A stretch of DNA of 64,000 nt, from positions 1,426,001 through 1,490,000 of the forward strand of contig CAVXEB010000004.1 of the NCBI GenBank assembly GCA_963760735.1. Reading direction: 5' to 3'. A program made the translations under genes and the position numbers. Below, one piece after another: positions 8,177 through 19,001 of this stretch. Below the pieces are notes generated by a model. It ran no database searches and had not been told where the DNA came from. It saw only the letters and a program-made list of their open reading frames with translations. How positions within the stretch are numbered: position 1 is the first letter of the stretch; every line of letters begins with the position of its first letter. This DNA is from CF-46 sp963760735 (GTDB lineage Bacteria; Chloroflexota; Limnocylindria; Limnocylindrales; CSP1-4).

Positions 8177-9208
8177 ATGAAGGCAATTGTCCAAGACTCG
8201 TACGGCTCCGTGGAGGTCCTGCACGCACGCGACATCGAACGGCCCGAGGTCGGTGACGACCAGGTCCTGGTCCGCGTCCACGCGGCATCGGTTCACGTCG
8301 GGGACTGGATCCTCATGACCGGTTCGCCCTTTGTCATGCGCTTCGCCACCGGGCTTCGCAAGCCGAAGAACCCGGTGCCGGGGACAGATGTCGCAGGGAC
8401 CGTCGAAGCGGTCGGCCAGGGCGTGCAGCGACTTCGACCAGGCGACGAGGTGTTCGGTTGGTGCGCCGGCGCGTTCGCCGAGTATGCGTCAGCGAGCGAG
8501 GACCAGTTCGTCCTGAAGCCGGCTAACCTCAGCTTCGAGCAGGCCGCCGCCGTCGGAGTGTCCGCCACCACCGCGCTTCAGCTCCTCCGTGACAACGGCA
8601 AGGTCCGGCCGGGCCAGAGAGTTCTGATCAACGGGGCGTCCGGCGGCGTCGGCACCTTCGCCGTGCAGATCGCGAAGGCGTTCGGTGCCGAGGTGACCGG
8701 GGTGTGCAGCACGAGGAACGTGGACCTCGTCCGATCCATCGGGGCGGACGACGTCATCGACTACACCCGCGAGGACTTCACGGCGATTGGGCCGCGCTAC
8801 GACCTCATCCTCGACAACGTGGGCAACCACTCGATGGCCGGGACTCGGCGCGCGCTGGCCCCGCACGGGACCTTGATCTCGAACGGTGGCGGGCACTCGG
8901 GCGGCAAGCTGGGCCGCACCCTGCGAACCATGGTCGTCTCCATCTTCGTTCGCCGGCAGGCGGGTCCCGCGCTCAAGACGCAGAACCGTGACGACCTGGT
9001 CGCCCTGAAGGCCCTCGTCGAGGCCGGATCCATCACACCTGTCATCGACGGCACGTACCCCCTGAATGAGACCTCCAAGGCGATCAGGCGCGTCGCGACC
9101 GGACACGCCCGAGGGACGATCGTCATCGACGTGCTCGGCTCGACCGATGCCGCCCGCTCGGCGAACACGATGACAACTGCGCCGGTGGCCCTTCCCGCCC
9201 CCGTCTGA
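8177..9208 (+). CDS. NAD(P)-dependent quinone oxidoreductase-like MDR protein
   Basis: This 343-residue medium-chain reductase has the GroES-like N domain (ending around PGTDVAGTVEAVGQGV and RPGDEVFGW) and the Rossmann domain with the NADPH-binding motif INGASGGVGTFAVQIAKAFGAEV (about residues 151-173). It lacks the cysteine/histidine ligands of zinc alcohol dehydrogenases, so a zeta-crystallin/quinone-reductase-like role is more likely than alcohol oxidation. The C-terminal tail of about 25 residues is poorly conserved-looking. It is divergent from a TetR gene and followed by a membrane protein and an SDR enzyme, which suggests an inducible detoxification unit. Confidence 0.9.
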   Translation: MKAIVQDSYGSVEVLHARDIERPEVGDDQVLVRVHAASVHVGDWILMTGSPFVMRFATGLRKPKNPVPGTDVAGTVEAVGQGVQRLRPGDEVFGWCAGAFAEYASASEDQFVLKPANLSFEQAAAVGVSATTALQLLRDNGKVRPGQRVLINGASGGVGTFAVQIAKAFGAEVTGVCSTRNVDLVRSIGADDVIDYTREDFTAIGPRYDLILDNVGNHSMAGTRRALAPHGTLISNGGGHSGGKLGRTLRTMVVSIFVRRQAGPALKTQNRDDLVALKALVEAGSITPVIDGTYPLNETSKAIRRVATGHARGTIVIDVLGSTDAARSANTMTTAPVALPAPV

Positions 9209-9240
9209 TTGCCAACCACGCCCTCTGACAACCCACGCTG

Positions 9241-9260
9241 GATCAACAACCTCGTTGATC
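9241..9260. promoter_or_regulatory. Perfect inverted repeat GATCAAC-N6-GTTGATC
   Basis: A 7-base inverted repeat with a 6-base spacer lies 31 bases before the start at 9292 and 32 bases after the preceding stop. The stem is short and no T-tract follows, so a protein-binding site is as likely as an attenuating hairpin. Confidence 0.35.
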
Positions 9261-9291
9261 TGCCGTCCGCAACCCTGAAAGGGAACGACTG

Positions 9292-9708
9292 ATGTCCAAA
9301 GCCAACGTGACAAGACTCTTCATCGGGGCCGGGCTCGCCATGATCGCGGGCGCCGTTCTGGCCTTCGTGGCCGCAGGGATCGCGATCGCCAACGACGTGT
9401 TCGTCATGAACGGCTCCGACATCGTCGGGCTGCGAGGCGGCGCGCTCGCCTGGTCATCGCTCGGCCTCGGCCTCGTCGGGGTCCTCGCGTTCATCGGCGG
9501 CCTGATCGCCGGCCTTGTGGCCTGGATCGGAGCCCTGCTGAACACCTGGCAGGTCGACAGCAAGGCGTGGTTCATCGGCCTCCTCCTGCTGGGGATCTTC
9601 AATCTCGGGTTCTTCGCCATGATCGCCTACGTCCTGGCCGGGCCGGACGGCTCGACTGATGCGACGGTCGGCGCCGCGCAGACTGCCCCTCGGGCGAACC
9701 CTGCGTGA
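9292..9708 (+). CDS. Small membrane protein of unknown function
   Basis: The 138-residue product has four hydrophobic helices (about residues 9-34, 52-75, 77-85 extended, 92-116) and a short alanine-rich tail. I do not recognise a family. AAGGGAACGACTG precedes the ATG and gives a reasonable ribosome-binding site (AAAGGGA). Its stop overlaps the GTG start of the next SDR gene as GTGA (9705-9708), so the pair is likely co-translated. Confidence 0.75.
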   Translation: MSKANVTRLFIGAGLAMIAGAVLAFVAAGIAIANDVFVMNGSDIVGLRGGALAWSSLGLGLVGVLAFIGGLIAGLVAWIGALLNTWQVDSKAWFIGLLLLGIFNLGFFAMIAYVLAGPDGSTDATVGAAQTAPRANPA

Positions 9709-10631
9709 CGGCAGGCAAGGATGAACCGCGGACGCGCCACGTGCCAGTGGCGTCGGTCGTGACTGACGAGACCCGGTCGATGGCGGGCAAGGTCGTCCTG
9801 ATCACCGGGGGTACCGGCGGGATCGGCAAGGCCACCGCGATCGGACTCGCGGCCCTGGGTGCCCATGTGGCGATTACCGGCCGAGACCCCGGGCGCGTCG
9901 AGGGCGCCGCGCTCGAGATCCGTCGCGCGACCGGCAATCCGCGGGTGGATGCGTTCGCCGCAGACCTCTCATCGCAAGCCGAGGTGCGCCGCCTCGCCGC
10001 GCAGGTGCTCGACGCATACCCGTATGTGGACGTCCTGATCAACAACGTCGGTGGGTTCTGGGCCACGCGACACGTCACGGCGGACGGCCTGGAGCACACC
10101 TTCGCCCTCAACCACCTGGCGGCGTTCCTGCTGACCGACCTGCTGCTCGATCGGCTCAAGGCCAGCGCTCCGGCCAGGGTGGTGACTGTGTCGTCCGGTG
10201 CCCAGGCGATGGGGGCGATCGACTTCCGCGACCTGCAGGGCGAGCGTGCATACGACGGGCAGACCGCCTACAACCAGTCGAAGCTGGCGAGCGTGATGTT
10301 CACCTACGAGCTGGCTCGCCGCCTGGAAGGCACCGGCGTGACGGCCACGGTGCTGCACCCGGGCGTAGTGAACACAGGGTTCGGCGCCGAGGACCCTTCC
10401 CGGATCTTCAAGCTTCTCGTTCCGCTCTGGAGACCGTTCATGAAGACACCGCAGCAGGGTGCTGCCACGTCGATCTACCTGGCGTCCTCGCCGGGCGTGG
10501 AGGGAGTCACCGGGAAGTACTTCGCCAAGGGCAGATCCCGGGCCTCCAACAAGGCGTCGTACGACCACGACACTGCGAGCCGCCTGTGGCAGGTCAGCGC
10601 CATCCTCGTCGGCCAGGCGGCATCGATGTAG
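9705..10631 (+). CDS. Short-chain dehydrogenase/reductase (retinol dehydrogenase-like SDR)
   Basis: The 308-residue protein carries the classical SDR signatures: cofactor motif TGGTGGIG (about residues 36-43), INNVGG (the NNAG-like motif), the catalytic serine in VTVSSGA and the YNQSK pair (Tyr/Lys). Its length and C-terminal part (LHPGVVNTGF) resemble the WWOX/retinol-dehydrogenase-like subgroup acting on hydrophobic alcohols or ketones. The GTG at 9705 overlaps the upstream stop codon. The first 26 residues before MAGKVVLITGG are probably dispensable, and an ATG at 9780 is an alternative start. Confidence 0.9.
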   Translation: MTAGKDEPRTRHVPVASVVTDETRSMAGKVVLITGGTGGIGKATAIGLAALGAHVAITGRDPGRVEGAALEIRRATGNPRVDAFAADLSSQAEVRRLAAQVLDAYPYVDVLINNVGGFWATRHVTADGLEHTFALNHLAAFLLTDLLLDRLKASAPARVVTVSSGAQAMGAIDFRDLQGERAYDGQTAYNQSKLASVMFTYELARRLEGTGVTATVLHPGVVNTGFGAEDPSRIFKLLVPLWRPFMKTPQQGAATSIYLASSPGVEGVTGKYFAKGRSRASNKASYDHDTASRLWQVSAILVGQAASM

Positions 10632-10645
10632 CGCTCGCCCTTGCC

Positions 10646-10672
10646 AGCGCCGGACGACGTCCGGACGGCGCT
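10646..10672. terminator. Possible hairpin after the SDR gene
   Basis: AGCGC, CCGGAC-GAC-GTCCGG and GGCGCT form nested complementary arms 15 bases past the SDR stop. The core stem is six perfect pairs around a 3-base loop. No T-run follows, so termination is only a guess. Confidence 0.3.
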
Positions 10673-10883
10673 CGGCAGACGTCATCCCGGAAGGGGATCG
10701 CGTCGGCGGAGGTCGAGTTCGAACTTGATCTGATTCTCGATCGTCCCGAGGAGGCAACGGTGGCAAGACCGCCGGCCCGAGAGACGTGGTGATCAGACCG
10801 ATCAGGAATTGAGAAGCATCGACCTCCCGGTCGTGGGTAGGGTGACTGCCATGGAGATCACCACCACGACCGAAGGAGCGACC

Positions 10884-11241
10884 ATGAGCAGCTCGTCCAC
10901 CGAGGGCATCAAGACGATCCTCCACCCAGTCTCGGACCTGGCGGCGGCCAAGGCGGTCTACACCGCCCTGCTCGGCATCGAGCCCCAGGCCGACGCGCCC
11001 TTCTACGTCGGCTACGACGTCGCCGGTCAGCAGATCGGGCTCGTGCCAAGCGGCGCGGCTGCAGGGCATGACGTCGCCGGTCGCCTACTGGCACGTGCCC
11101 GACATCGAGGCGAAGCTGGCCGAAGTGACGTCCGCCGGTGCCACGATCGCGGAGTCGCCGCGCGACGTCGGAAGCGGCCGGCTGGTGGCCACCTTCACCG
11201 ACCCGGACGGCAACGTCCTGGGGCTGATCCAGGACCGCTGA
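10884..11241 (+). pseudogene. VOC (glyoxalase-fold) family gene with a +1 frameshift
   Basis: ATG 10884 follows GAAGGAG (10872-10878) by five bases and starts a VOC-type domain (IKTILHPVSDLAAAKAVYTALLG). Translation stays convincing to about GLVPSGAA. At about 11067 the sense reading moves by one base: the new frame gives MTSPVAYWHVPDIEAKLAEV, then FTDPDGNVLGLIQDR and a stop at 11241. Removing one base (the c before atgacg at 11067) restores a typical VOC protein of about 118 residues. Both halves are well conserved, so the gene was intact until very recently or the extra base is an error. The family includes small metal-dependent or antibiotic-binding proteins. No function can be assigned. 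Confidence 0.8.
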
Positions 11242-11321
11242 GGGCCGATCTCTAGAATTGCCGTCTCGAACTGATCACCACCTTCACGACCCGATCACCT
11301 GTTCAGGGGAGGAAGCCTGCG

Positions 11322-11795
11322 ATGGCGACAACCAAGAGCACCGCGAAGAGCCGAGCGGCCAAGAGCTCCGACAACGTCTTCACCGACGAAGAGCGAGCCG
11401 CCGTCCAGGCGACCGCCCGGGAACGGAAGTCCACCGCGAAGCCCGGCTCCGCCGAAGAGCGCGAGCAGGGCGAAGCCGACGTCCGGGCGAAGCTCGCCGA
11501 GATGCCGACGGCCGATCGCGTCATGGGCGAGCGAATCCACGAGCTGGTCACGACGACGGCGCCGTCGCTCGCGCCGAAGACCTACTACGGGATGCCGGCG
11601 TATGCCAAAGACGGCAAGGTCATCTGCTTCTACAAGCCGGCGTCGAAGTTCAAGGTTCGCTACTCGACGTTCGAGTTCCAGCCGGACGCCCGACTCGACG
11701 ACGGCGAGATGTGGCCCGTCTCGTTCGCCGTGATCGAGCTGACCCCGCGCACGGAGGCGAAGATCGCCGCGCTCGTCAAGCAGGCCGCGAGCTGA
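11322..11795 (+). CDS. DUF1801 (YdhG/CyaY-like fold) protein
   Basis: The 157-residue protein has a lysine-, alanine- and serine-rich charged N terminus (about residues 1-60) followed by a DUF1801-type domain with the hallmark PKTYYGMPAYAKDGKVICFYKPASKFKVRYSTFEF. The family is structurally related to frataxin-like and YdhG proteins and has no settled role. The basic N-terminal tail could bind nucleic acid, but that is inference. The ATG is preceded by GGGGAGGAAGC. Nine bases separate its stop from the UvrA-like gene. Confidence 0.8.
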   Translation: MATTKSTAKSRAAKSSDNVFTDEERAAVQATARERKSTAKPGSAEEREQGEADVRAKLAEMPTADRVMGERIHELVTTTAPSLAPKTYYGMPAYAKDGKVICFYKPASKFKVRYSTFEFQPDARLDDGEMWPVSFAVIELTPRTEAKIAALVKQAAS

Positions 11796-11803
11796 GGGCC
11801 GTC

Positions 11804-14181
<2,378 letters not shown>

Positions 14182-14234
14182 CGGATCCTGGCGTGTGCTT
14201 CCTCTGGTTGGTGGGCTATGGCAGGATTTCCGAC

Positions 14235-14684
14235 GTGACCAGCGTGAGTCCACCCGATCAGCGTCTCCGCGACCTCGCCTGGCTGCGCCGCGTCCGCGAT
14301 CGGATCGACCGTGACTACGAGCAGCCGCTGGACGTCGAGGCGCTCGCCCGCGGCGCGCACATGTCGGCCGGGCACCTCAGCCGCGAGTTCAAGGCCGCCT
14401 ATGGCGAGTCCCCCTACAGCTACCTGATGACGCGGCGCATCGAGCGCGCGATGGCGCTGCTGCGACGCGGCGACCTCAGCGTCACCGAGGTCTGCTTCGC
14501 GGTCGGCTGCTCATCGCTCGGGACCTTCAGCACGCGATTCACGGAGCTCGTCGGGGTCTCGCCGAGCGTCTATCGGGAGCATGAGGCGCAGGCGACCGCG
14601 GGCATCCCGTCGTGCGTGGCGAAGCAGGTCACGCGGCCGATCCGGAAGCGCGAAGCGTCGCCTGTCGAGCCGCAGCCGGCCTGA
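14235..14684 (+). CDS. AraC family regulator (HTH domain only)
   Basis: This 149-residue protein is essentially an AraC/XylS double helix-turn-helix (about residues 17-110: DVEALARGAHMSAGHLSREFKAAYGESPYSYLMTRRIERAMALLR, then VCFAVGCSSLGTFSTRFTELVGVSPSVYR) with a basic tail and no separate sensor domain. The GTG at 14235 gives the complete domain. The open frame runs back into the UvrA-like gene only by chance. It is followed six bases later by a VOC gene, a common AraC-VOC pairing in which the regulator probably controls its neighbour. Confidence 0.85.
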   Translation: MTSVSPPDQRLRDLAWLRRVRDRIDRDYEQPLDVEALARGAHMSAGHLSREFKAAYGESPYSYLMTRRIERAMALLRRGDLSVTEVCFAVGCSSLGTFSTRFTELVGVSPSVYREHEAQATAGIPSCVAKQVTRPIRKREASPVEPQPA

Positions 14685-14690
14685 TCGCGG

Positions 14691-15101
14691 ATGGACATCC
14701 GGATCCACTCGAGCTTCCTTCCGCACGACGACCCGGAAGCGTCCGTTGCGTTCTATCGCGACGTCCTCGGCTTCGAAGTCCGCCTGGACGTCGGCTACGC
14801 CGGAATGCGCTGGATCACCGTCGGGCCCCCGGGCCAGCCCGACACGAACATCGTTCTGTATCCGCCGTTCGCCTCGCCCGGGATCACCGAGGACGAGCGC
14901 CGCACGATCGGCGAGATGATGGCCAAGGGCACCTTCGGCATCCTGGTGCTCTCCACGAACGACCTCGACGGCGCGTTCGAGCAGCTCCAGGCGAAGGACG
15001 CCGAAGTCGTCCAGGAGCCGACCGACCAACCGTACGGGATCCGCGACGCCGCCTTCCGCGATCCCGCGGGCAACCTGATCCGGATCAACGAGTCGCGCTG
15101 A
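14691..15101 (+). CDS. VOC family protein (glyoxalase/bleomycin-resistance fold)
   Basis: The 136-residue product begins with the repeat SSFLPHDDPEASVAFYRDVLGFEVRLDVGYAGMRWITVG and ends with AAFRDPAGNLIRINE, the two beta-alpha-beta-beta-beta modules of a VOC domain. A metal site is possible from H and E residues near these ends. Known members isomerise, cleave or sequester small molecules. It lies six bases after the AraC gene and is probably its target. Confidence 0.85.
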   Translation: MDIRIHSSFLPHDDPEASVAFYRDVLGFEVRLDVGYAGMRWITVGPPGQPDTNIVLYPPFASPGITEDERRTIGEMMAKGTFGILVLSTNDLDGAFEQLQAKDAEVVQEPTDQPYGIRDAAFRDPAGNLIRINESR

Positions 15102-15134
15102 GCCGCCCGCTCATCGCCGCGGTCGGGATCAAGG

Positions 15135-15210
15135 TGGTCGGGGTGGTCGGACTCGAACCGACGATCTCGTGCTCCCAAAGCACGTGCGTTGCCAACTACG
15201 CCACACCCCG
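15135..15210 (-). tRNA. tRNA-Pro (anticodon UGG)
   Basis: On the minus strand the sequence folds as a tRNA: acceptor CGGGGTG/CACCCCG (15204-15210 with 15139-15145), discriminator A and encoded CCA (15135-15137), T arm GTCGG-TTCGAGT-CCGAC, and an anticodon loop TTTGGGA with anticodon TGG (15175-15177). The C1-G72 pair with A73 is the bacterial tRNA-Pro identity feature. It reads CCA and, by wobble, other CCN codons. Confidence 0.95.
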
Positions 15211-15224
15211 CCGATTTCGTGCCC

Positions 15225-15244
15225 AGGAAGCACACGTGCTTCCT
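15225..15244. promoter_or_regulatory. Perfect 9-base inverted repeat AGGAAGCAC-AC-GTGCTTCCT
   Basis: The palindrome lies 14 bases upstream of the 5' end of tRNA-Pro on the tRNA strand, where the tRNA promoter should be. A 2-base spacer is too short for a hairpin loop without opening the stem, so a dimeric protein-binding site is more likely than a terminator. Confidence 0.35.
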
Positions 15245-15444
15245 GAAACGGGCATTCCCGGCCTGCCTACACCGCTCCATCCACAAGCTGATCGCCAAGC
15301 AGGCGACGTCCGCAAACCAGGACGGGACGGCCACAACGCCGACAAGCCGCGAGCATCATACGGCCCGGTCGGATCTCGACACCCTCCTCGCCTCGCGCCT
15401 TCGTCAACTGACCGTCGAAAGGATGAGTCCGACGCCGATCCCCG
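15245..15444. other. Non-coding stretch after the tRNA palindrome
   Basis: About 200 bases between the tRNA upstream region and the NarL-type regulator stop hold no ORF with coding character, no repeat and no RNA I can recognise. Confidence 0.5.
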
Positions 15445-16104
15445 TCAGCCGACCGACGCGAGTCCTCCCCCCGCCTGCAAGAACGCCAACACTGCATGGA
15501 CGCGGCGGTTCTCGGCCACATCCTCGGGCAGCTCCAGCTTGGCCAGGATGTTGCGAACGTGCGCCTCAACAGTCTTGCGCGTGACGCCCAGCTCGAGCGC
15601 GATGCCGCGATCGGTCTTGCCCTGGGCGACGAGTGCCAGGACCTCCCGCTCCCGCGCCGTCAGCGCGCCGAGGCGCCCCGACCTTGCCATCAGGCCGTTG
15701 ACGAGGGTCGGCTCCACGACGACGCCGCCGGCCCGGATCCGATCGAGGGCGTCCACCAGCTGGTCGACATCGACGACTCGATCCTTGAGCAGGTAGCCGA
15801 CCGATCCATCGCCCCCGGCGATCAGCTCGAAGGCGTAGCCGCTCTCGGCGTGCTGAGAGAGGACGAGCGTCCCGACGGCCGGGAAGCGCTGCCGGATCTC
15901 ACGCGCCACGACAAGGCCCTCGTCGGTCTGGGTGGGCGGCATGCGGATGTCGATGACCGCGACATCGGGCCGAAGCGCGGCCACGAGCCGGAGCAGCTCG
16001 TCTGTCCGGCCGGCCTCTCCGACGACCTCGATGCCGCGCTCAGCCAGGAGTCGCGCCACGCCCTGCCGGACGATGACTGCATCGTCGGCGATGATCACGC
16101 GCAT
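15445..16104 (-). CDS. NarL/FixJ family response regulator
   Basis: The 219-residue protein has an N-terminal receiver (acidic DD at residues 7-8, phospho-acceptor aspartate in VIDIRMPP, conserved lysine in YLLKDR) and a C-terminal LuxR-type helix-turn-helix (LTAREREVLALVAQGKTDRGIALELGVTRKTVEAHVRNILAKL). It should bind DNA when phosphorylated. ATG 16104 lies inside the end of the histidine kinase gene (10-base overlap), so kinase and regulator are a cognate, coupled pair. The longer open frame upstream is a shadow. Confidence 0.93.
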   Translation of the reverse strand: MRVIIADDAVIVRQGVARLLAERGIEVVGEAGRTDELLRLVAALRPDVAVIDIRMPPTQTDEGLVVAREIRQRFPAVGTLVLSQHAESGYAFELIAGGDGSVGYLLKDRVVDVDQLVDALDRIRAGGVVVEPTLVNGLMARSGRLGALTAREREVLALVAQGKTDRGIALELGVTRKTVEAHVRNILAKLELPEDVAENRRVHAVLAFLQAGGGLASVG

Positions 16105-17548
16105 GAGATCGACGCGCTGACGTGGGTCCCGCCGCCGGCGGGTGACTCGACGCGGAAGCGGCCGTCGACCGCCTCGACCCGATCGCGCAGGCCGCGCAGC
16201 CCGGCGCCATCGGGGTCCGCGCCCCCTCGCCCATCGTCGTCGACCGCTACCAGCACGCGCCCCTCGCCGGTCGCGACCGACACCCGGGCCCACGACGCGT
16301 CGGCGTGCTTGACGATGTTGGCGAGCGACTCTGCCGCGACGAAGTACGCGGTCGCCTCGACCGCCGGCGGGAGCCGGCCGGCGCTCACCTCCAGCTGGAC
16401 GGGGACCGGCGTCCGCCGGGCGAGGGCCGCCAGCGCCGGTCCGATCCCCTCTTCGGTGAGTACGGCCGGTTGGATCCCGTGTGCGAGGTCGCGCAGCTCG
16501 GCAAGCGCGTCCATCACCTCGGCGTCGGCCTCCGCCAAGAGCTCGTCGACGCTGTCGGTACTGCCATCGGCGAGACGCATCCGGGCCGTTCGCAGGGCCA
16601 GGCGGACGCCCAGGAGGCGCTGCTGCGCGCCGTCGTGCAGGTCACGCTCGAGCCGACGTCGTTCGGCGTCGCCGGCCTCGACGATGCGTGCGCGCGAGGC
16701 GCGAACCTCGACCAGCTGGGCCTGCAGCTGGGCCTGGAGACGCTCGACCTCGAGGTCGGCCTCCCGCGCTCGATGGAGTCGGACCCGCAGCAACCCGGCC
16801 AGGAACGCGATCGGAATGGCCACGAACAGCGTGCCGCCCACCTCGTTCGTCGCCGCGACGACACCGTCCAGACCCAGGGCTTCCGCGACGATCGTCGCGA
16901 GGAGCAGCAACGTCGCGAGGCACGACACGGCGAGGACCGGGTCGAGCGCGAGGCGAGACTCGGCGTCGGCTGTCGCCAGCGCTGGATCACCAGCGCGATG
17001 GTCACGACCAGCAGGCCGACGATCAGGACCGTGCCGATCACATCGATGGCGTCCGCCAGCGCGGGGATGTCCGCGACGAAGAGCAGGTTCGCCGGACACG
17101 CCAGGCATCCCGGCCTGATCTCGCGGAACATCGCCCCCGCCGGCGCGAGGATCACCGTGGCGCCGTAGGCGAAGGCGACAACCGCCCGTTCGCTCCGCGT
17201 CTGCAGCCGTCCGCTCGGGAAGGCGAGGAACAGGTGGATCCCGATCGCGAAGACGAACGCCGAGGTCAACGCCGCGAGCGTGAACGGGAGCGCGGCATCC
17301 CAGTACAGCAGTCCGCTGATCTCGACAAATCCGAGCGCCGTCGGGAGCGGGCCGATCCGGTTGTCCGGGACGCGCCACCAGGCGATGAGCCCGGTCGCGA
17401 TCCAGATCGCATCGACGAACACTCCGCCCATGGGGTCGGAGCGCTCTTCGATGACGAACGTGTGGTCGAGGGCGACAAGGAGCGCCGCCGCTGCGATGAC
17501 GGGGATCGCCACGATCGCCAGGATCGGAACGGCGAGACGGGAGCTCAT
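16095..17548 (-). pseudogene. Membrane histidine kinase (HisKA_3 type) with a one-base frame break
   Basis: ATG 17548 opens a membrane region of about seven hydrophobic segments (SSRLAVPILAIVAIPVIAAAALL onward) in one frame. From about 16970 the sense continues in another frame: the end of the membrane region, a coiled coil, the HisKA_3 box ERDLHDGAQQRLLG with its histidine, then an HATPase_c domain (N box ESLANIVKHA, G boxes DDDGRGG and GLRGLRDRV). On the coding strand the join needs one added base, for example cgacag-gccgac. The repaired protein has about 485 residues. Its start overlaps the receiver gene stop (ATGA) and its end overlaps the NarL-type gene, which argues that the locus is otherwise intact. 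Confidence 0.85.
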
Positions 17549-17907
17549 GGCGCGAGACCGGCGAGCGTCGCGAGGGCCGCTCCGGTGATGTCGTCCTTGC
17601 GAATGAAGCCACGGGCCGTGGTCCGGCTGAGCCGCCCACCGAACTCGTCGGCGGCACGGCTGGAGGTGAGCACGACGATCGGCGGTTGAGCCACGCCGGC
17701 GAGACGTTCGGCGACTGCGAACCCGTCGATGCCAGGCAACAGGACATCAAGCAGGACGAGCTCTGGCCGAAGCGTGTCGGCGGCAACGAGTGCGCCCTCG
17801 CCGTCGGCCGCCTCGCCGACCACCGTGAACCCGTCGGCTTCGAGGAGCCCACGGGCGAAGCGCCGGAAGCCCGCGTGATCGTCGACGATGAGCACCGTCC
17901 GCGGCAT
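17545..17907 (-). CDS. Stand-alone response-regulator receiver protein
   Basis: The 120-residue product is a single receiver domain: VLIVDDHAGFRRFARG at the start, phospho-acceptor aspartate in LVLLDVLLPGIDG, threonine/serine in VLTSS and lysine in FIRKDD. No output domain follows. It overlaps the kinase gene by four bases, so it is probably a second phosphoryl acceptor, or a sink, for that kinase. ATG 17907 is chosen because the family core begins there. An upstream start at 17943 would add 12 residues. Confidence 0.88.
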   Translation of the reverse strand: MPRTVLIVDDHAGFRRFARGLLEADGFTVVGEAADGEGALVAADTLRPELVLLDVLLPGIDGFAVAERLAGVAQPPIVVLTSSRAADEFGGRLSRTTARGFIRKDDITGAALATLAGLAP

Positions 17908-18012
17908 GCCCGGATGATCCCACCGCGGATCGCGGGGTCGCATCGGTGATATCCCGAAAATCCAGGGATGTCATCGATGCGTGTCGGACGCGCCCGTCGC
18001 AGGCTGGCGACC

Positions 18013-18733
18013 ATGATGACTCCAACGATCCTCCGGGTCGGCGCAATTGTCGCCGTCCTCTCTGTCATCGGACAGGTCACCGGCATCGTTCTCGCGCCCG
18101 ACTGGAACGGTCCGCCCGATGTCGGGGCGAGGGCGGTAGCCGCGGGCGACATCTGGAAGGCGTGGTTGCTCATTCAGCTCGTCGGAATTCTGTTCGTCGT
18201 CCCGGCCGTGGCCGTCGTGCTCATGACGCTCGAGGGGACCGACGGCGCCGGGTGGGCACGCCTGTGCCTGCCAATGATCAGCGTCGTCGGCGGCGCTGGC
18301 TTGCGCGCAGACCCTGATCGGCGGGAGCCGCGCCAATCTGGTCGAGGCGGCATCGACCGAGTCGGCCACGCGGGCGGGGTACCTGGCCGCGTTCGACGCG
18401 ATGAGCGCTGCCACCGACTTCATCAACTTCGGCGGGCTCCTGGCGCTCGGCATGGCGCTCGTCGTGATGGCGACGGCGATCCTGGTGAGTCGCGTGTATG
18501 CCCGAGCCATCGGCTGGTTGTGCGCCGGCGCCGCCGGGTTGGTGCTGGTCGGCCTCCTGGGCGGACTGGCCGTCTCCGAGGCCGCCGGCTTCCTGGTCTA
18601 TGCGGGATTCGTCCTCTTCCTGATCGCGCTCATCGCGCTGGCCGTGTCGATGTGGCGGCGGGCGAATCGTGTCCGCGATGCGGCGGTCACGATGGCCCCG
18701 TCCGGCCTGGATCCTGCGCCGGCGGCGCGCTGA
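18013..18733 (+). pseudogene. Multi-pass membrane protein gene with a +1 frame break
   Basis: ATG 18013 starts hydrophobic segments (TILRVGAIVAVLSVIGQVTGIVLA and AWLLIQLVGILFVVPAVAVVLM). Around 18285-18310 the coding sense shifts by +1 into a frame reading AQTLIGGSRANLVEAASTES, then INFGGLLALGMALVVMATAILVS, AIGWLCAGAAGLVLVGLLGG and FLVYAGFVLFLIALIALAVS, ending at 18733. The repaired protein has about 239 residues and six helices. The layout resembles DUF4386-like membrane proteins, but I cannot name the family firmly. It is divergent from the receiver/kinase operon. Confidence 0.65.
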
Positions 18734-19001
18734 CCTCAGGCCACCGACCCCGAGGGATCGCGCGTATCCGAGCGATCGTGAAGTCAGATCCCTGCGCACC
18801 ACCCGGGAAAGCCGCGCGCCGCTTGCCGCACGAGATTCGAGCGACTTGTCGTCGCCGTTGCGATCGCGAGGGCGGGCCTGGCCGTCACGACACCAATGAC
18901 GCGCTGGACGAGGTCACGGTTGGGCCGGTTTTCCGCGCGGGCCGCTCGCCGGCCCGACCCGGCCGCAGGCAGACTCGCGTCCGAGGGATGAGCTGGACCC
19001 C
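18734..19001. other. Intergenic stretch without a supported gene
   Basis: About 270 bases between the end of the membrane-protein gene and the stop of the DinB-like gene (convergent). An open reading frame on the minus strand crosses it, but it only continues an overlapping shadow frame. I see no RNA, repeat or clear terminator. Confidence 0.45.

Noticed and set aside
15496..17118. Plus-strand 540-codon ORF over the two-component genes
   Set aside because: Antisense shadow of the NarL-type regulator and the histidine kinase.
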